From Niabella soli DSM 19437 (lineage in GTDB: Bacteria > Bacteroidota > Bacteroidia > Chitinophagales > Chitinophagaceae): 64,000 nt of DNA. The first letter of the stretch is position 1; every line of letters starts with the position of its first letter. Below the pieces are notes generated by a model. The model searched no databases. It was not told the origin of the DNA and worked only from the letters and a program-made list of their open reading frames with translations. Below are positions 19,378 to 27,623 of this stretch, piece by piece. Both the position numbers and the translations under genes were made by a program. The stretch is taken from assembly GCF_000243115.2 (NCBI RefSeq), contig NZ_CP007035.1:1736001-1800000 (forward strand). The letters are read 5' to 3'.

Positions 19378-22300
19378 TTAGAAAGAACCGGTTAAACCGA
19401 TGGTAAAGGTTTTTGAAGGCGGTGTTACGGATTGGTCGGTTGCCACACGGAAGGGATCGGAGCCGCGCAGTGAAACTTCCGGATCCTGGCCGGTATAGTT
19501 TGTCCAGGTGTACAGATTTTCCACGGTCAGATACGCGCTGAGGTTCCTGATCCGTAACCGTTGTATCAATGAAGGAGCAAAAGTGTACCGCAGGGTCATG
19601 GTTCTGAACCGGATGAACGATGCATCTTCCACATAGCGGTCGGAACCCAGCCAGTTGTAACCCGAGCCAAACAATGCCCTTGGAATATCCGTTTCATCTC
19701 CTTCCTTGCGCCATCTTCTCAATACCGCAGTGCTTTGATTATCGTAACCGTACATATTTGTGGTCAGCATTTTGGTCTGGTTGATCACATCATATCCATA
19801 CCGGTAGTTAAAGAAGGCGGTAAGTTTTAACCGGCCTTTAAAGGTAGCGCTAGCGCCAAATCCGCCCGTGAATTTAGGGTTGCTGTTGCCCAGGTACACC
19901 GCATCCATATAGTTAATATTCCCATCGTGGTTCATATCTTCATACCGGGCATCGCCGGGTTGAAAAACATAGGCCGTTGCGGGATAATTGAACCGCATAT
20001 AAACCGGCTGCCCTTTGGCATCCAGGATGGGCTTGCCATCTGCACCGGTGGCAATAGTGGCTGCAGCATCCTTATACACCCCCAGATACCTGAACCCATA
20101 AAACGAACCGAAAGGGTTATTGACCTGCATAAAGGTTTTATATTGCCCGTTGCCGGTGATATTCCCTTTTTCTGTTGGGTAAAAAGGCGATATCTCGCGG
20201 ATAATATTCTGGTTCTTCGCAATATTAAAATTGAGGTCGATCTGAAGCTTTGATGAACGGTATGGTGTGGTGTTCAACCCTATCTCCATTCCCTGGTTAT
20301 CCATGGTACCTACATTCATGCTCACACTATTGAAACCCGTGAATGAGGAGATCTGGAGACCGTCAAAGAACAGTTGTTTGGTACGGTTTTTATAAATCTC
20401 CACATCCAGGCTAACCCTGCCTTTGAACAGCATCAAATCGAAGCCCAGGTTCTGACCGGTAATAGTCTCCCAGCGCAGGTTCTTCAACTCCATATTAGAA
20501 GGATAGACGGCCGCCTGACCCAGATAGCCCCAGTCAAAGTCGGAATAAATATTATAAAAGGTATAATCCCTGCGGGGCGCGTTCCCGCTGATACCATAGC
20601 TTGCCCGGATGCTCAGGTCATCCAGCCAGTTTTGATATTTTTTCATAAAGGGCTCACCGGAAAGCCGGTAGCGCGCAGACACTGATGGAAAGTATCCATA
20701 GCGATAGGCGGGACCAAATCTTGAATTACCATCCATCCTGGCTCCCACATTTATGATGTACCGGTCGAGGTAACTGTATTGGTGACTAAACGTAGCACCG
20801 ATGCTTCTTGTTTGTGCCGTTCCTGAAGCAATGGCCAGGTCCGCATTTTGTGTACGCGAGGGATCGGACGGATCGGTCAGCAGGGAGGAGGCCGTATTGG
20901 AAGTGCGCGCCTCCTGTTTCACACTCTTATTGTCATACGTAAATAAAATAAGCGATGACATATAATTGTGCTTCGGATTTTTAAAATGCGGCGTATAGAT
21001 CAAACTGGTTTTGGTCTGTACATTAAACACATCCACATCCCCGTCATAAGCGCGATTAACGGAGGTCTCCGTCCACGGCCGTCCGGTGGCGGTTTGCGGA
21101 AGAAAGGATTTGGTTTTGGTGTTGTTGATATCGAATTGCACATCAAAAACTGCATTCAATACGTTTCTTAATATGGTATACTGAAGATTAAAGTGCGGCG
21201 TTACCCTTTCCGTAGTTACATTATATTTTGCATCGGTAGCCATCGCTACCGGGTTCACCGTTCCCTGGATATTATTCCTGGTATCGATGCCTAAAAATTG
21301 CCCCTGGATATTTGATGCCGGCGAAAAGAAGTTGGGCGTAAGGTTACCAAATTCATCATACTCGTAAATGCTCATATTGGGCATTTTTTTATACGCAATA
21401 TCCCGGAGGTTATTGGCGTAGTTTTTATCATTATCCGTATGAGAAAAGGAAACATCACTCCGGAATTTAATCCGGGTTGAAACGTCGTAATTGAGGTTGA
21501 TACGGGTGCTGATGCGTTTTAAACCGGTGCCGATGGTGGTACCTGTTTGGTCCAGATAGCCTACGGAAGCGTAATAGCGCGCCTTCTCTCCCCCGCCAGA
21601 CATCGATAAATTGTGATCCTGGATCCACCCCGGCCGCGTAATAGCATCTACCCAGTTGGTATTGTTACTGTAGTTATGATACCAATACGGGTCGTTGGGA
21701 TCATACTGAAACTCTTTAATCGTTTGTGTATTTAAAGGCGTACCGTTCCGGTTCATGTATTCTTCGGGAATTAAAGTAGAATACTGATCGCCAGATAACA
21801 TGGGTATGGCATTGGGCTGCCGGGTAACAGAACCCTTGAACGTATAGGTGAGCACAGGCTTCCCAACGGTGCCGCGCTTGGTATTGATCACCAGAACGCC
21901 GTTGGCGCCCCGGGATCCCCAAACCGCTGTGGCTGCCGCGTCTTTCAAAATGGTAATATCTTTAATATCTGAAGGCGCTATATTTAACAGCGAGGCATAG
22001 CCCAGCTCATCCGCAGCGCCAAAGTTAAAATCAGCAGGGATCTGCGTTTCATACGGCATACCATCCACAACAATCAACGGGTCTGTAGAAGAGTTGATAG
22101 ACGAAGTACCCCGGATACGGATCTGCATACCGGCTCCCGGATCACCGGAGGAAGCCGCGATATCCACTCCAGGCAAACGGCCCTGTAAGGCCTGGTCAAT
22201 AGAAGCCGCCTGCATCTCTTCCATTTCTTTGGCATTGATCCGGGAAGCAGCGGTGGTGCGGTCCCGGTCGCTTATCGGCATCAGGCCATTGTCTGTTTTG

Positions 22301-22665
22301 GCCTGCGAAACCACCACTACTTCGTCCATTCCTTTTGCTTTGGTGTTCAGGGTAACATTAACCGTTGTGCGGTTACCGATGCCCTGGGTAATCGTTTCCG
22401 CACCGATATATGAAAACATCAGTGAGTCTGCCGTGTTTTCCACGCGTACCACATAATTACCATCGACGTCGGTTCTTGCCGCTTTTATGGTACGCTGGTC
22501 TGCATCTACTTCAGCCACTGTTACCCCGCGAACCGGTTTACGGTCCTCATCAAGCACCCGTCCCTGCACGGTCACCGTTTTCGGATTATTCTGTGCCGTT
22601 GCCATCCTGCCTGCAAGAAGAAGGATAACAAACAAGACCACTAATCGCAGTATACTTTTTTTCAT
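19378..22665 (-). CDS. SusC/RagA-family TonB-dependent outer-membrane transporter
   Basis: This is a TonB-linked transporter of about 1095 residues. A GTG at 22686 overlaps the stop of the upstream fasciclin gene by one base. However, the ATG at 22665 gives a clean signal peptide (MKKSILRLVVLFVILLLAG...TAQ), so I use that. The order is a carboxypeptidase-regulatory-like domain (VQGRVLDEDRKPVRGVTV), a short linker with MDEVVVVSQ, a plug (IRIRGTSSINSSTDPLIVVDGMPY, DIKDITILKDAAATAVWGSRGANGVL) and a barrel ending with TIGLTGSF. It pairs with the SusD gene at 17855-19360. The near-overlap with the fasciclin gene shows that the two are one transcriptional unit. Confidence 0.94.
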   Translation of the reverse strand: MKKSILRLVVLFVILLLAGRMATAQNNPKTVTVQGRVLDEDRKPVRGVTVAEVDADQRTIKAARTDVDGNYVVRVENTADSLMFSYIGAETITQGIGNRTTVNVTLNTKAKGMDEVVVVSQAKTDNGLMPISDRDRTTAASRINAKEMEEMQAASIDQALQGRLPGVDIAASSGDPGAGMQIRIRGTSSINSSTDPLIVVDGMPYETQIPADFNFGAADELGYASLLNIAPSDIKDITILKDAAATAVWGSRGANGVLVINTKRGTVGKPVLTYTFKGSVTRQPNAIPMLSGDQYSTLIPEEYMNRNGTPLNTQTIKEFQYDPNDPYWYHNYSNNTNWVDAITRPGWIQDHNLSMSGGGEKARYYASVGYLDQTGTTIGTGLKRISTRINLNYDVSTRIKFRSDVSFSHTDNDKNYANNLRDIAYKKMPNMSIYEYDEFGNLTPNFFSPASNIQGQFLGIDTRNNIQGTVNPVAMATDAKYNVTTERVTPHFNLQYTILRNVLNAVFDVQFDINNTKTKSFLPQTATGRPWTETSVNRAYDGDVDVFNVQTKTSLIYTPHFKNPKHNYMSSLILFTYDNKSVKQEARTSNTASSLLTDPSDPSRTQNADLAIASGTAQTRSIGATFSHQYSYLDRYIINVGARMDGNSRFGPAYRYGYFPSVSARYRLSGEPFMKKYQNWLDDLSIRASYGISGNAPRRDYTFYNIYSDFDWGYLGQAAVYPSNMELKNLRWETITGQNLGFDLMLFKGRVSLDVEIYKNRTKQLFFDGLQISSFTGFNSVSMNVGTMDNQGMEIGLNTTPYRSSKLQIDLNFNIAKNQNIIREISPFYPTEKGNITGNGQYKTFMQVNNPFGSFYGFRYLGVYKDAAATIATGADGKPILDAKGQPVYMRFNYPATAYVFQPGDARYEDMNHDGNINYMDAVYLGNSNPKFTGGFGASATFKGRLKLTAFFNYRYGYDVINQTKMLTTNMYGYDNQSTAVLRRWRKEGDETDIPRALFGSGYNWLGSDRYVEDASFIRFRTMTLRYTFAPSLIQRLRIRNLSAYLTVENLYTWTNYTGQDPEVSLRGSDPFRVATDQSVTPPSKTFTIGLTGSF

Positions 22666-22685
22666 ATTGCAGTTTATATGCTTCA

Positions 22686-24884
22686 CTATTTGGAATACTT
22701 TAAATAATTATCAATAAGGTGAATGATCGTTCTGTTGGAAAGATTATTGCTTTGCGGAACCACGACATTGGCTGCCCGGCCCGTAACATCATTCACAAGC
22801 ATGCTCCCCGGCTGGCTGATCACCGTAACAGGTATTACTTCCCCCAAACCGTTCTTGAGCAGGGTTTCAAAAGAGCCGGATTCTTTTCCGTTAGGGATCA
22901 ATGAGTATTTTGCAAGGATGTGGTACAATATAAAATTGGCAACCCGGTCTTTTTCTGCCGCCGTCCATGTGGATGCCGTCAGGTTGGGCACCCCGGTAGT
23001 AACATTACCCGGCAGTACGCCATCCATTACCGCTTTTTTTATAGCAGCATTAGAGGGAACAAACACCGTGTAAAGCGTGCCGGAAGTAGTGCCGGTAATT
23101 TCGCCGGTAGTGGCATTGTACAGGCCGGAGTTATTCAAAAACTGCGAAAAATAATAAAAATCAGACGCAACCGAAGTGCCGCCCAGGTTCATAATATGCT
23201 TTCCAAAAAGCCAGGAGCTATACGTGAGCAATCCATTAAGATAATACACTGTACCATTCTTCGTTGTTCTTGTGCTGTCTACATTTACAGCGACACTGGC
23301 ATCCTGCGTACCTGCAGACATTACCTGCATATTATTCCACTTAATAAATTCGCCATTGTAGGTTTCAGTAATCCCCGCTCCCGCTAAGGATGTTAAATTT
23401 TCAGAAACAACACTGCTGTTTAAAATACGTAAAAGCGTTTGGCGCACCGATTCTCCTGAAACCGTTGTGGAGCCTGAAGTGTAGGTAAAAAGATTGCTGT
23501 TCACATCATAATTATACCCCGCGGCCCGCAGCACGGCATCCGGCATCATGAACAAGGTAAATTTTGCCTTGGGGTTGGTAATAATGTACCGCAGATCCGT
23601 ATTCAGCAACCGGATCATGATGGAAAACTTGGGGTCGAGGTAGGCCCTGGAATATACTGTTGAAAAAACATTGGCATCCTGCACTTTGCTGGTTCCGTAA
23701 AACATGCCATTGCTCAGGATCCGGCGGTCAATAATATCCGCCCGGGGATCGAACCGTGCCTCTTCCCCCACAAAGTTTATGGCAGCTTTAAACTGGCTGG
23801 GCCACACCGGTGTTTGCCACATATGTGCGTTCAGGAAGTCCAGTATAATAGAAGTTGGCGTATTGTCGAAGGATTGATAATATTCCAGCAGTACATTTTT
23901 CTCATAGTCCAGGAGCACCTCGTTCTTGGGTACAAACATGGTCCAGGAGCTTTGCTGGGCGTCATTATCCTGAAGCTTAAGAAAATTTTCACTGTTGGGC
24001 GAAAAAGCAAGCGAAGTGTTGTATACTTTAACATATACCTGTTTGCTATCGCCCGTCAACAGTTTATACCGGTTCGTGGCCTCACTATTCAAAACGAAGC
24101 TTACCATGTATTTATCAAATAGTTTTCTAAACTCGCTGTATTCCGGTTTGCTTCTTAAATATTCCTCAATAGAAGGCAGCGGTGTCAACACCCGGTCAAT
24201 CTCGTGTATCACCCCATTTTGGGCATTCAGGTCCTGGTTGATGACTTTCGCCTCTGCGATATTAAAGCCTGCATATGATGTATTGGGATAAAAATAATTA
24301 TAGTCAGCAGCCGTAAGTCCCTTGCCTCCAAAATAAATGTCGGTGAAACAAGGAATATACTTATTATTATTATCGCCGGTTATATAGCCCGTGTTCCTGT
24401 TAGACTGAATCGTTTTCACCACAGTGCCGTTTTGCATCGTATCATCATAAAAGCCCGTGTAATAAGCCGTGCGGCGCCTGAAGGCCTGGTCGGGCACCCA
24501 TCCCGTGCTCGACTGATAATCGTCGATCGTGTTTTTATTAAAAGCATTATACACCAACATGAATTGTATCAATGCGCGGGCTTTGCTGGAATCCATTTTT
24601 TCAACTGAAGTATTGTTGGCGGCGAAATAGGCTTTAAATGCTGAATCATTGGGCGCAAAAAAGGTCCAGTAACCGGCGCTGCTTAATGTATTTTTATACC
24701 CCGCTTTGTCTATGACACTCAATAGCTGGGTAAACGTTCCCTTTGCCTGCAGTTCTGCATAGATCGGTTTACTTAGATTATCGGGAACATTATAAAACTC
24801 ATCCCATGTTTTTTTGCTACAGGCCGTTACCAGAAAAACAAGCAGCCCAGCAGCCACGCATTTAATAGTCCAGGTTTTCATCAT
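22686..24884 (-). CDS. Multi-FAS1-domain lipoprotein, first gene of block C
   Basis: This 732-residue lipoprotein has the lipobox FLVTACSKK (Cys near 22). I can follow four FAS1-like repeats: about 40-240 (YWTFFAPNDSAFKAYF ... NGVIHEIDRVL), about 240-385 (SWTMFVPKNEVLLDYE), about 400-555 (FTLFMMPDAVLRAAGY), and about 560-732 (YTVFVPSNAAIKKAVM ... RTIIHLIDNYLKY). The middle ones are divergent. Repeated FAS1 folds suggest an elongated adhesive or glycan-binding protein on the cell surface. It leads the operon that continues directly into SusC/SusD, and its own promoter element is at 25276-25323, leaving a leader of nearly 400 bases. Specific ligand unknown. Confidence 0.85.
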   Translation of the reverse strand: MMKTWTIKCVAAGLLVFLVTACSKKTWDEFYNVPDNLSKPIYAELQAKGTFTQLLSVIDKAGYKNTLSSAGYWTFFAPNDSAFKAYFAANNTSVEKMDSSKARALIQFMLVYNAFNKNTIDDYQSSTGWVPDQAFRRRTAYYTGFYDDTMQNGTVVKTIQSNRNTGYITGDNNNKYIPCFTDIYFGGKGLTAADYNYFYPNTSYAGFNIAEAKVINQDLNAQNGVIHEIDRVLTPLPSIEEYLRSKPEYSEFRKLFDKYMVSFVLNSEATNRYKLLTGDSKQVYVKVYNTSLAFSPNSENFLKLQDNDAQQSSWTMFVPKNEVLLDYEKNVLLEYYQSFDNTPTSIILDFLNAHMWQTPVWPSQFKAAINFVGEEARFDPRADIIDRRILSNGMFYGTSKVQDANVFSTVYSRAYLDPKFSIMIRLLNTDLRYIITNPKAKFTLFMMPDAVLRAAGYNYDVNSNLFTYTSGSTTVSGESVRQTLLRILNSSVVSENLTSLAGAGITETYNGEFIKWNNMQVMSAGTQDASVAVNVDSTRTTKNGTVYYLNGLLTYSSWLFGKHIMNLGGTSVASDFYYFSQFLNNSGLYNATTGEITGTTSGTLYTVFVPSNAAIKKAVMDGVLPGNVTTGVPNLTASTWTAAEKDRVANFILYHILAKYSLIPNGKESGSFETLLKNGLGEVIPVTVISQPGSMLVNDVTGRAANVVVPQSNNLSNRTIIHLIDNYLKYSK

Positions 24885-25009
24885 TCGTTTATTTTTGCTT
24901 TTAGCGCTATATATAAGCTTTAAAGGTTCTCATTACATAGGATCCCTTTCATTTCCTGCTCCCGGAACGGCATCCTTTAGGTTGTTATTCCGGCGCAAAC
25001 CTCCCACAG

Positions 25010-25036
25010 CTCCTTTTTAGCTGCTGCAAAAAGGAG
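25010..25036 (-). other. Stem-loop in the long leader of block C
   Basis: This is a perfect 9-bp inverted repeat (CTCCTTTTT / AAAAAGGAG) around a 9-base loop, about 125 bases upstream of the ATG at 24884. A second, shorter hairpin (TGTTGTG-CCGA-CACAACA) follows at 25040-25057. Both lie between the predicted promoter at 25276 and the gene, so they would be in the 5' leader RNA. No T-run follows on the minus strand, so it is not a typical terminator. A role in mRNA stability, attenuation or RNA binding is possible. The rest of 24885-25275 shows no gene that I can support. Confidence 0.5.
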
Positions 25037-25275
25037 TCGTGTTGTGCCGACACAACAACGCACGAACCCATGTGAGGGATATTCTATGTTGTTAATAATT
25101 TATTTGGAAAAGAAGCAACAAACAATCAGGTGGTTTAATAGAGTGTATTTTTTTCATGCAAACAGGTACGTTAAAAACCTTCCTCTCAACAAGTTGCTTT
25201 CCTGGCTTCCAAACTTTACATTTAGCTTAAACAGTTTTTAATAATCATTATCAAATGGCAAACGTTAAATCTTTC

Positions 25276-25323
25276 CAAAAGTAATATCCGCGCGGCGGCT
25301 AACTGTCCTGTGGCATCCTGCAA
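25276..25323 (-). promoter_or_regulatory. Candidate promoter C: direct repeat plus consensus -7 box
   Basis: On the minus strand, 25323-25304 holds CAGGATG, three bases, then CAGGACA. Exactly 20 bases later comes TACTTTTG at 25283-25276, a perfect match to the Bacteroidota -7 consensus TAnnTTTG. It is the best -7 box of the four equivalent elements found here. The predicted transcript would start about 380 bases before the fasciclin gene, a much longer leader than at the other three promoters. A LacI-type palindrome lies 13 bases further upstream. Confidence 0.65.
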
Positions 25324-25336
25324 AAGCACCAAAATC

Positions 25337-25354
25337 TACGCAATCGATTGCGTA
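25337..25354. promoter_or_regulatory. LacI-family-type operator palindrome
   Basis: TACGCAATCGATTGCGTA is a perfect 18-bp palindrome with a central CG and GCAA/TTGC half sites. That is the classic layout of LacI/GalR/PurR-family operators. It lies 54 to 71 bases upstream of the block C -7 box and 13 bases upstream of the CAGGAYG direct repeat. Block C may therefore respond to a second, sugar-sensing regulator. No LacI-family gene is in the window. I found no equivalent palindrome next to the other three promoter elements. Confidence 0.6.
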
Positions 25355-25547
25355 ACATTTTGAATCAAACAGGTAGCAGGAAGATCCGGACGCTTAAACG
25401 TTAAAAAACTATACTCTTATATCATTTTCCTGTTTTCAAGTGTTGCAAGTCTATTGTGCTACTCTGCATCGTAGTCTAAAAAAAATGTCAAAATCAGGAA
25501 ATCGGTTTGTAAGTGACCGGAAACAGCATTGCTCTACCTTATAAAAG

Positions 25548-25581
25548 ATAAGGAGCCGGCCCCTGCGGACCAACTCCTTAT
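25548..25581 (-). terminator. Hairpin terminator after block B SusD gene
   Basis: On the minus strand, 33 bases beyond the stop of the SusD gene, ATAAGGAG and CTCCTTAT form an 8-bp outer stem. An inner GGTCC/GGGCC stem with one G-T pair sits inside it. It is followed by CTTTTAT. This is a strong structure at the right place to end the GH105-SusC-SusD transcript before the block C promoter. Confidence 0.7.
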
Positions 25582-25613
25582 TACACAACTAATTTTTATA
25601 AGTCAGGCGCTCA

Positions 25614-27590
25614 TTAATACCCCGGGTTTTGCTGCGCCTGCTTTTGATCATTTGTTAAACTCTTACCGTTTTGCTGAATGCCGTCCAGGTAAGTTTGCGG
25701 AATGGCGCGTAGCAAATGATAGTCCTGTATAAAGGACGTTGCCTGAAAATTAAATGCCCGCACCCGCGGTACCAGGGTTTTTGTCCTGGAAAGATCTTCC
25801 CAACGTTTAAACTCGCCGGCAAGTTCCCGGGAACGCTCGTCTAATACAAGGGCCAGCATCCGGTTATAATCGCCGGTGAGCCCTAATTTAGAGATCACAT
25901 ACTCATCCCCCGCAGGCAGCGCGTTAATATTCGTGATGGCCAGGCTACCGGAGGCGGTCGTAGTAACAGCCATATTATTGGACTCATAGTAAGAGTTTTC
26001 CGGCATAAACGACCTGATGTTTTCGATGGCAGTCGGATCTGCTGCATAGGGAGTAGATACTTTGTATGCACCGCCTCCATCATAATAAGCCGCCCGGTCT
26101 TCGCCGGCTGTATATTGGGCGCGCATACGAACCGCATTGATATACGGCAACGCATCTGTATAAGCGCCTGTACCCAGTTTCGCCAGTCTTATTTTAGCTT
26201 CGGCCGCTATAAGATAGGTTTCCGCAGAACGGGCCAGGATGATGTCACGCAACCCCCTGGTATCATTTAATCCGGCTGCTCTTGAGCCATCCAGGTACTT
26301 GCTCAAAGAAGGGAACCGCACATCCCCATTTAATGCTCCGTCTGTTGTAGTGCCCGAAGGATAGGCGATATACGCGCTGGGGATCGTTTTACCGGTTTTG
26401 CTATACACCACGACATCATTCAGTTTGTATCCGGAAAAACGGGTATCGCCTGGCTGGTCGATAATATAGATGATCCCCAGATCGCCGTTTACATACTTGG
26501 TGCCGGAAAATTTGTTCAGACGGTGTTTGGTGCGGAAGGTTTTCCAAAAGCGGGAATCGTTCACCATATCGTAGATCCGGTACATATAATAATTGGGGCG
26601 CAACCGGCTGTAAGGGCGGTCTCCCGTAAGATCGCGCTGCATATAAGGAAGGTCGTCATACCGGGCGTCGAAATACAAATGCTGTGCATTGGAACCATTG
26701 GTGGAAACGTCTGCCGTGAACTGAGCAGAGAGGATGAGCTCGGACAATTGCTCGTTAGCCCCGTCCCAGCCGGTATAATTCCAGAGGCTGGCAAAATTAG
26801 CAGCCAGCGGCCGGGCGGCGATCACTTCATCGCACAGCGGAATAATTGCTGCCAGATCTGCAGCCTTCGTGGAAGTATTCCAGGAATCATTGATTTCACT
26901 GGCGCGGAATAAGTAAGCTTTTGCCAGGTAATGACCTGCTGCATATTTAGTGATCTTTGCAGGGGCGCCGGTCGTAGGCAAAAGGCTGTAGGCCTGTGTA
27001 AAATCAGCAATAATCTGTTTGCACACTTCTTCCGGTGTGGCCCTTGTAAATTCCAGTTCAACCGTGTTGCTTGAGTTTAACTTCAGGGGCACGCCGCCAT
27101 ATTGGGAAACAAGGCGCAGGTAACAATAGGCTCTGAAAAAATAACCTTCGCCCAGCGCCACTTTTTTGATCGCATCAGAAGTAGCAGTACTGGCGGTTGC
27201 ATTCTCAATAATCAGGTTGGCATCTCCTATACCAATATACAAATTATCCCACTGGGCATTGGCGCTGGTGGTATTGGAGTTTACAACAGTAACAATGGAT
27301 TTCAGGCTTCCGTCATAATTATTCCAGGCGCTATTGGAAGCATCCCCTCCAATCCCAAACTCATCGATACCATAGCTGGTAGTACAAAAAGGCTGCTCAC
27401 CGCTAAACGGGGCATCGAACACCTGGTAATAGGTGCCGGTTGACAGCGACTGGATGCCGGCATCGGTTTTATAAAAGTCCATTCCCCTGTCGGTCTCCAG
27501 CGTTTCTTTAAGAAATGTTTTTTTACAGGAGGATGTAAGAACCAGGCCCGAAAAAAGAAAGATAACGGCAATATATTTTATCGTATTCAT
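25614..27590 (-). CDS. SusD/RagB-family glycan-binding lipoprotein
   Basis: This 658-residue SusD homologue, longer than its two neighbours, has the lipobox VLTSSCKK (Cys near 22). The family core includes SDAIKKVALGEGYFFRAYCY (first helical repeat) and ALVLDERSRELAGEFKRWEDLSR near the C-terminus, the standard RSRELAGExxRWxDL signature. The YLIAAEAKIRLA segment is also typical. It would bind pectin fragments at the surface and cooperate with the SusC protein encoded 33 bases upstream. It is the last gene of block B, followed by a hairpin terminator. Confidence 0.94.
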   Translation of the reverse strand: MNTIKYIAVIFLFSGLVLTSSCKKTFLKETLETDRGMDFYKTDAGIQSLSTGTYYQVFDAPFSGEQPFCTTSYGIDEFGIGGDASNSAWNNYDGSLKSIVTVVNSNTTSANAQWDNLYIGIGDANLIIENATASTATSDAIKKVALGEGYFFRAYCYLRLVSQYGGVPLKLNSSNTVELEFTRATPEEVCKQIIADFTQAYSLLPTTGAPAKITKYAAGHYLAKAYLFRASEINDSWNTSTKAADLAAIIPLCDEVIAARPLAANFASLWNYTGWDGANEQLSELILSAQFTADVSTNGSNAQHLYFDARYDDLPYMQRDLTGDRPYSRLRPNYYMYRIYDMVNDSRFWKTFRTKHRLNKFSGTKYVNGDLGIIYIIDQPGDTRFSGYKLNDVVVYSKTGKTIPSAYIAYPSGTTTDGALNGDVRFPSLSKYLDGSRAAGLNDTRGLRDIILARSAETYLIAAEAKIRLAKLGTGAYTDALPYINAVRMRAQYTAGEDRAAYYDGGGAYKVSTPYAADPTAIENIRSFMPENSYYESNNMAVTTTASGSLAITNINALPAGDEYVISKLGLTGDYNRMLALVLDERSRELAGEFKRWEDLSRTKTLVPRVRAFNFQATSFIQDYHLLRAIPQTYLDGIQQNGKSLTNDQKQAQQNPGY

Positions 27591-27623
27591 TTTACTTTAA
27601 TTTTTGTGGTTACGCGTATGAGA

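Noticed and set aside
25010-25036. Perfect hairpin considered as an intrinsic terminator
   Set aside because: On the minus strand no T run follows the stem, and it sits between a consensus promoter and its gene, so a leader structure is more likely.
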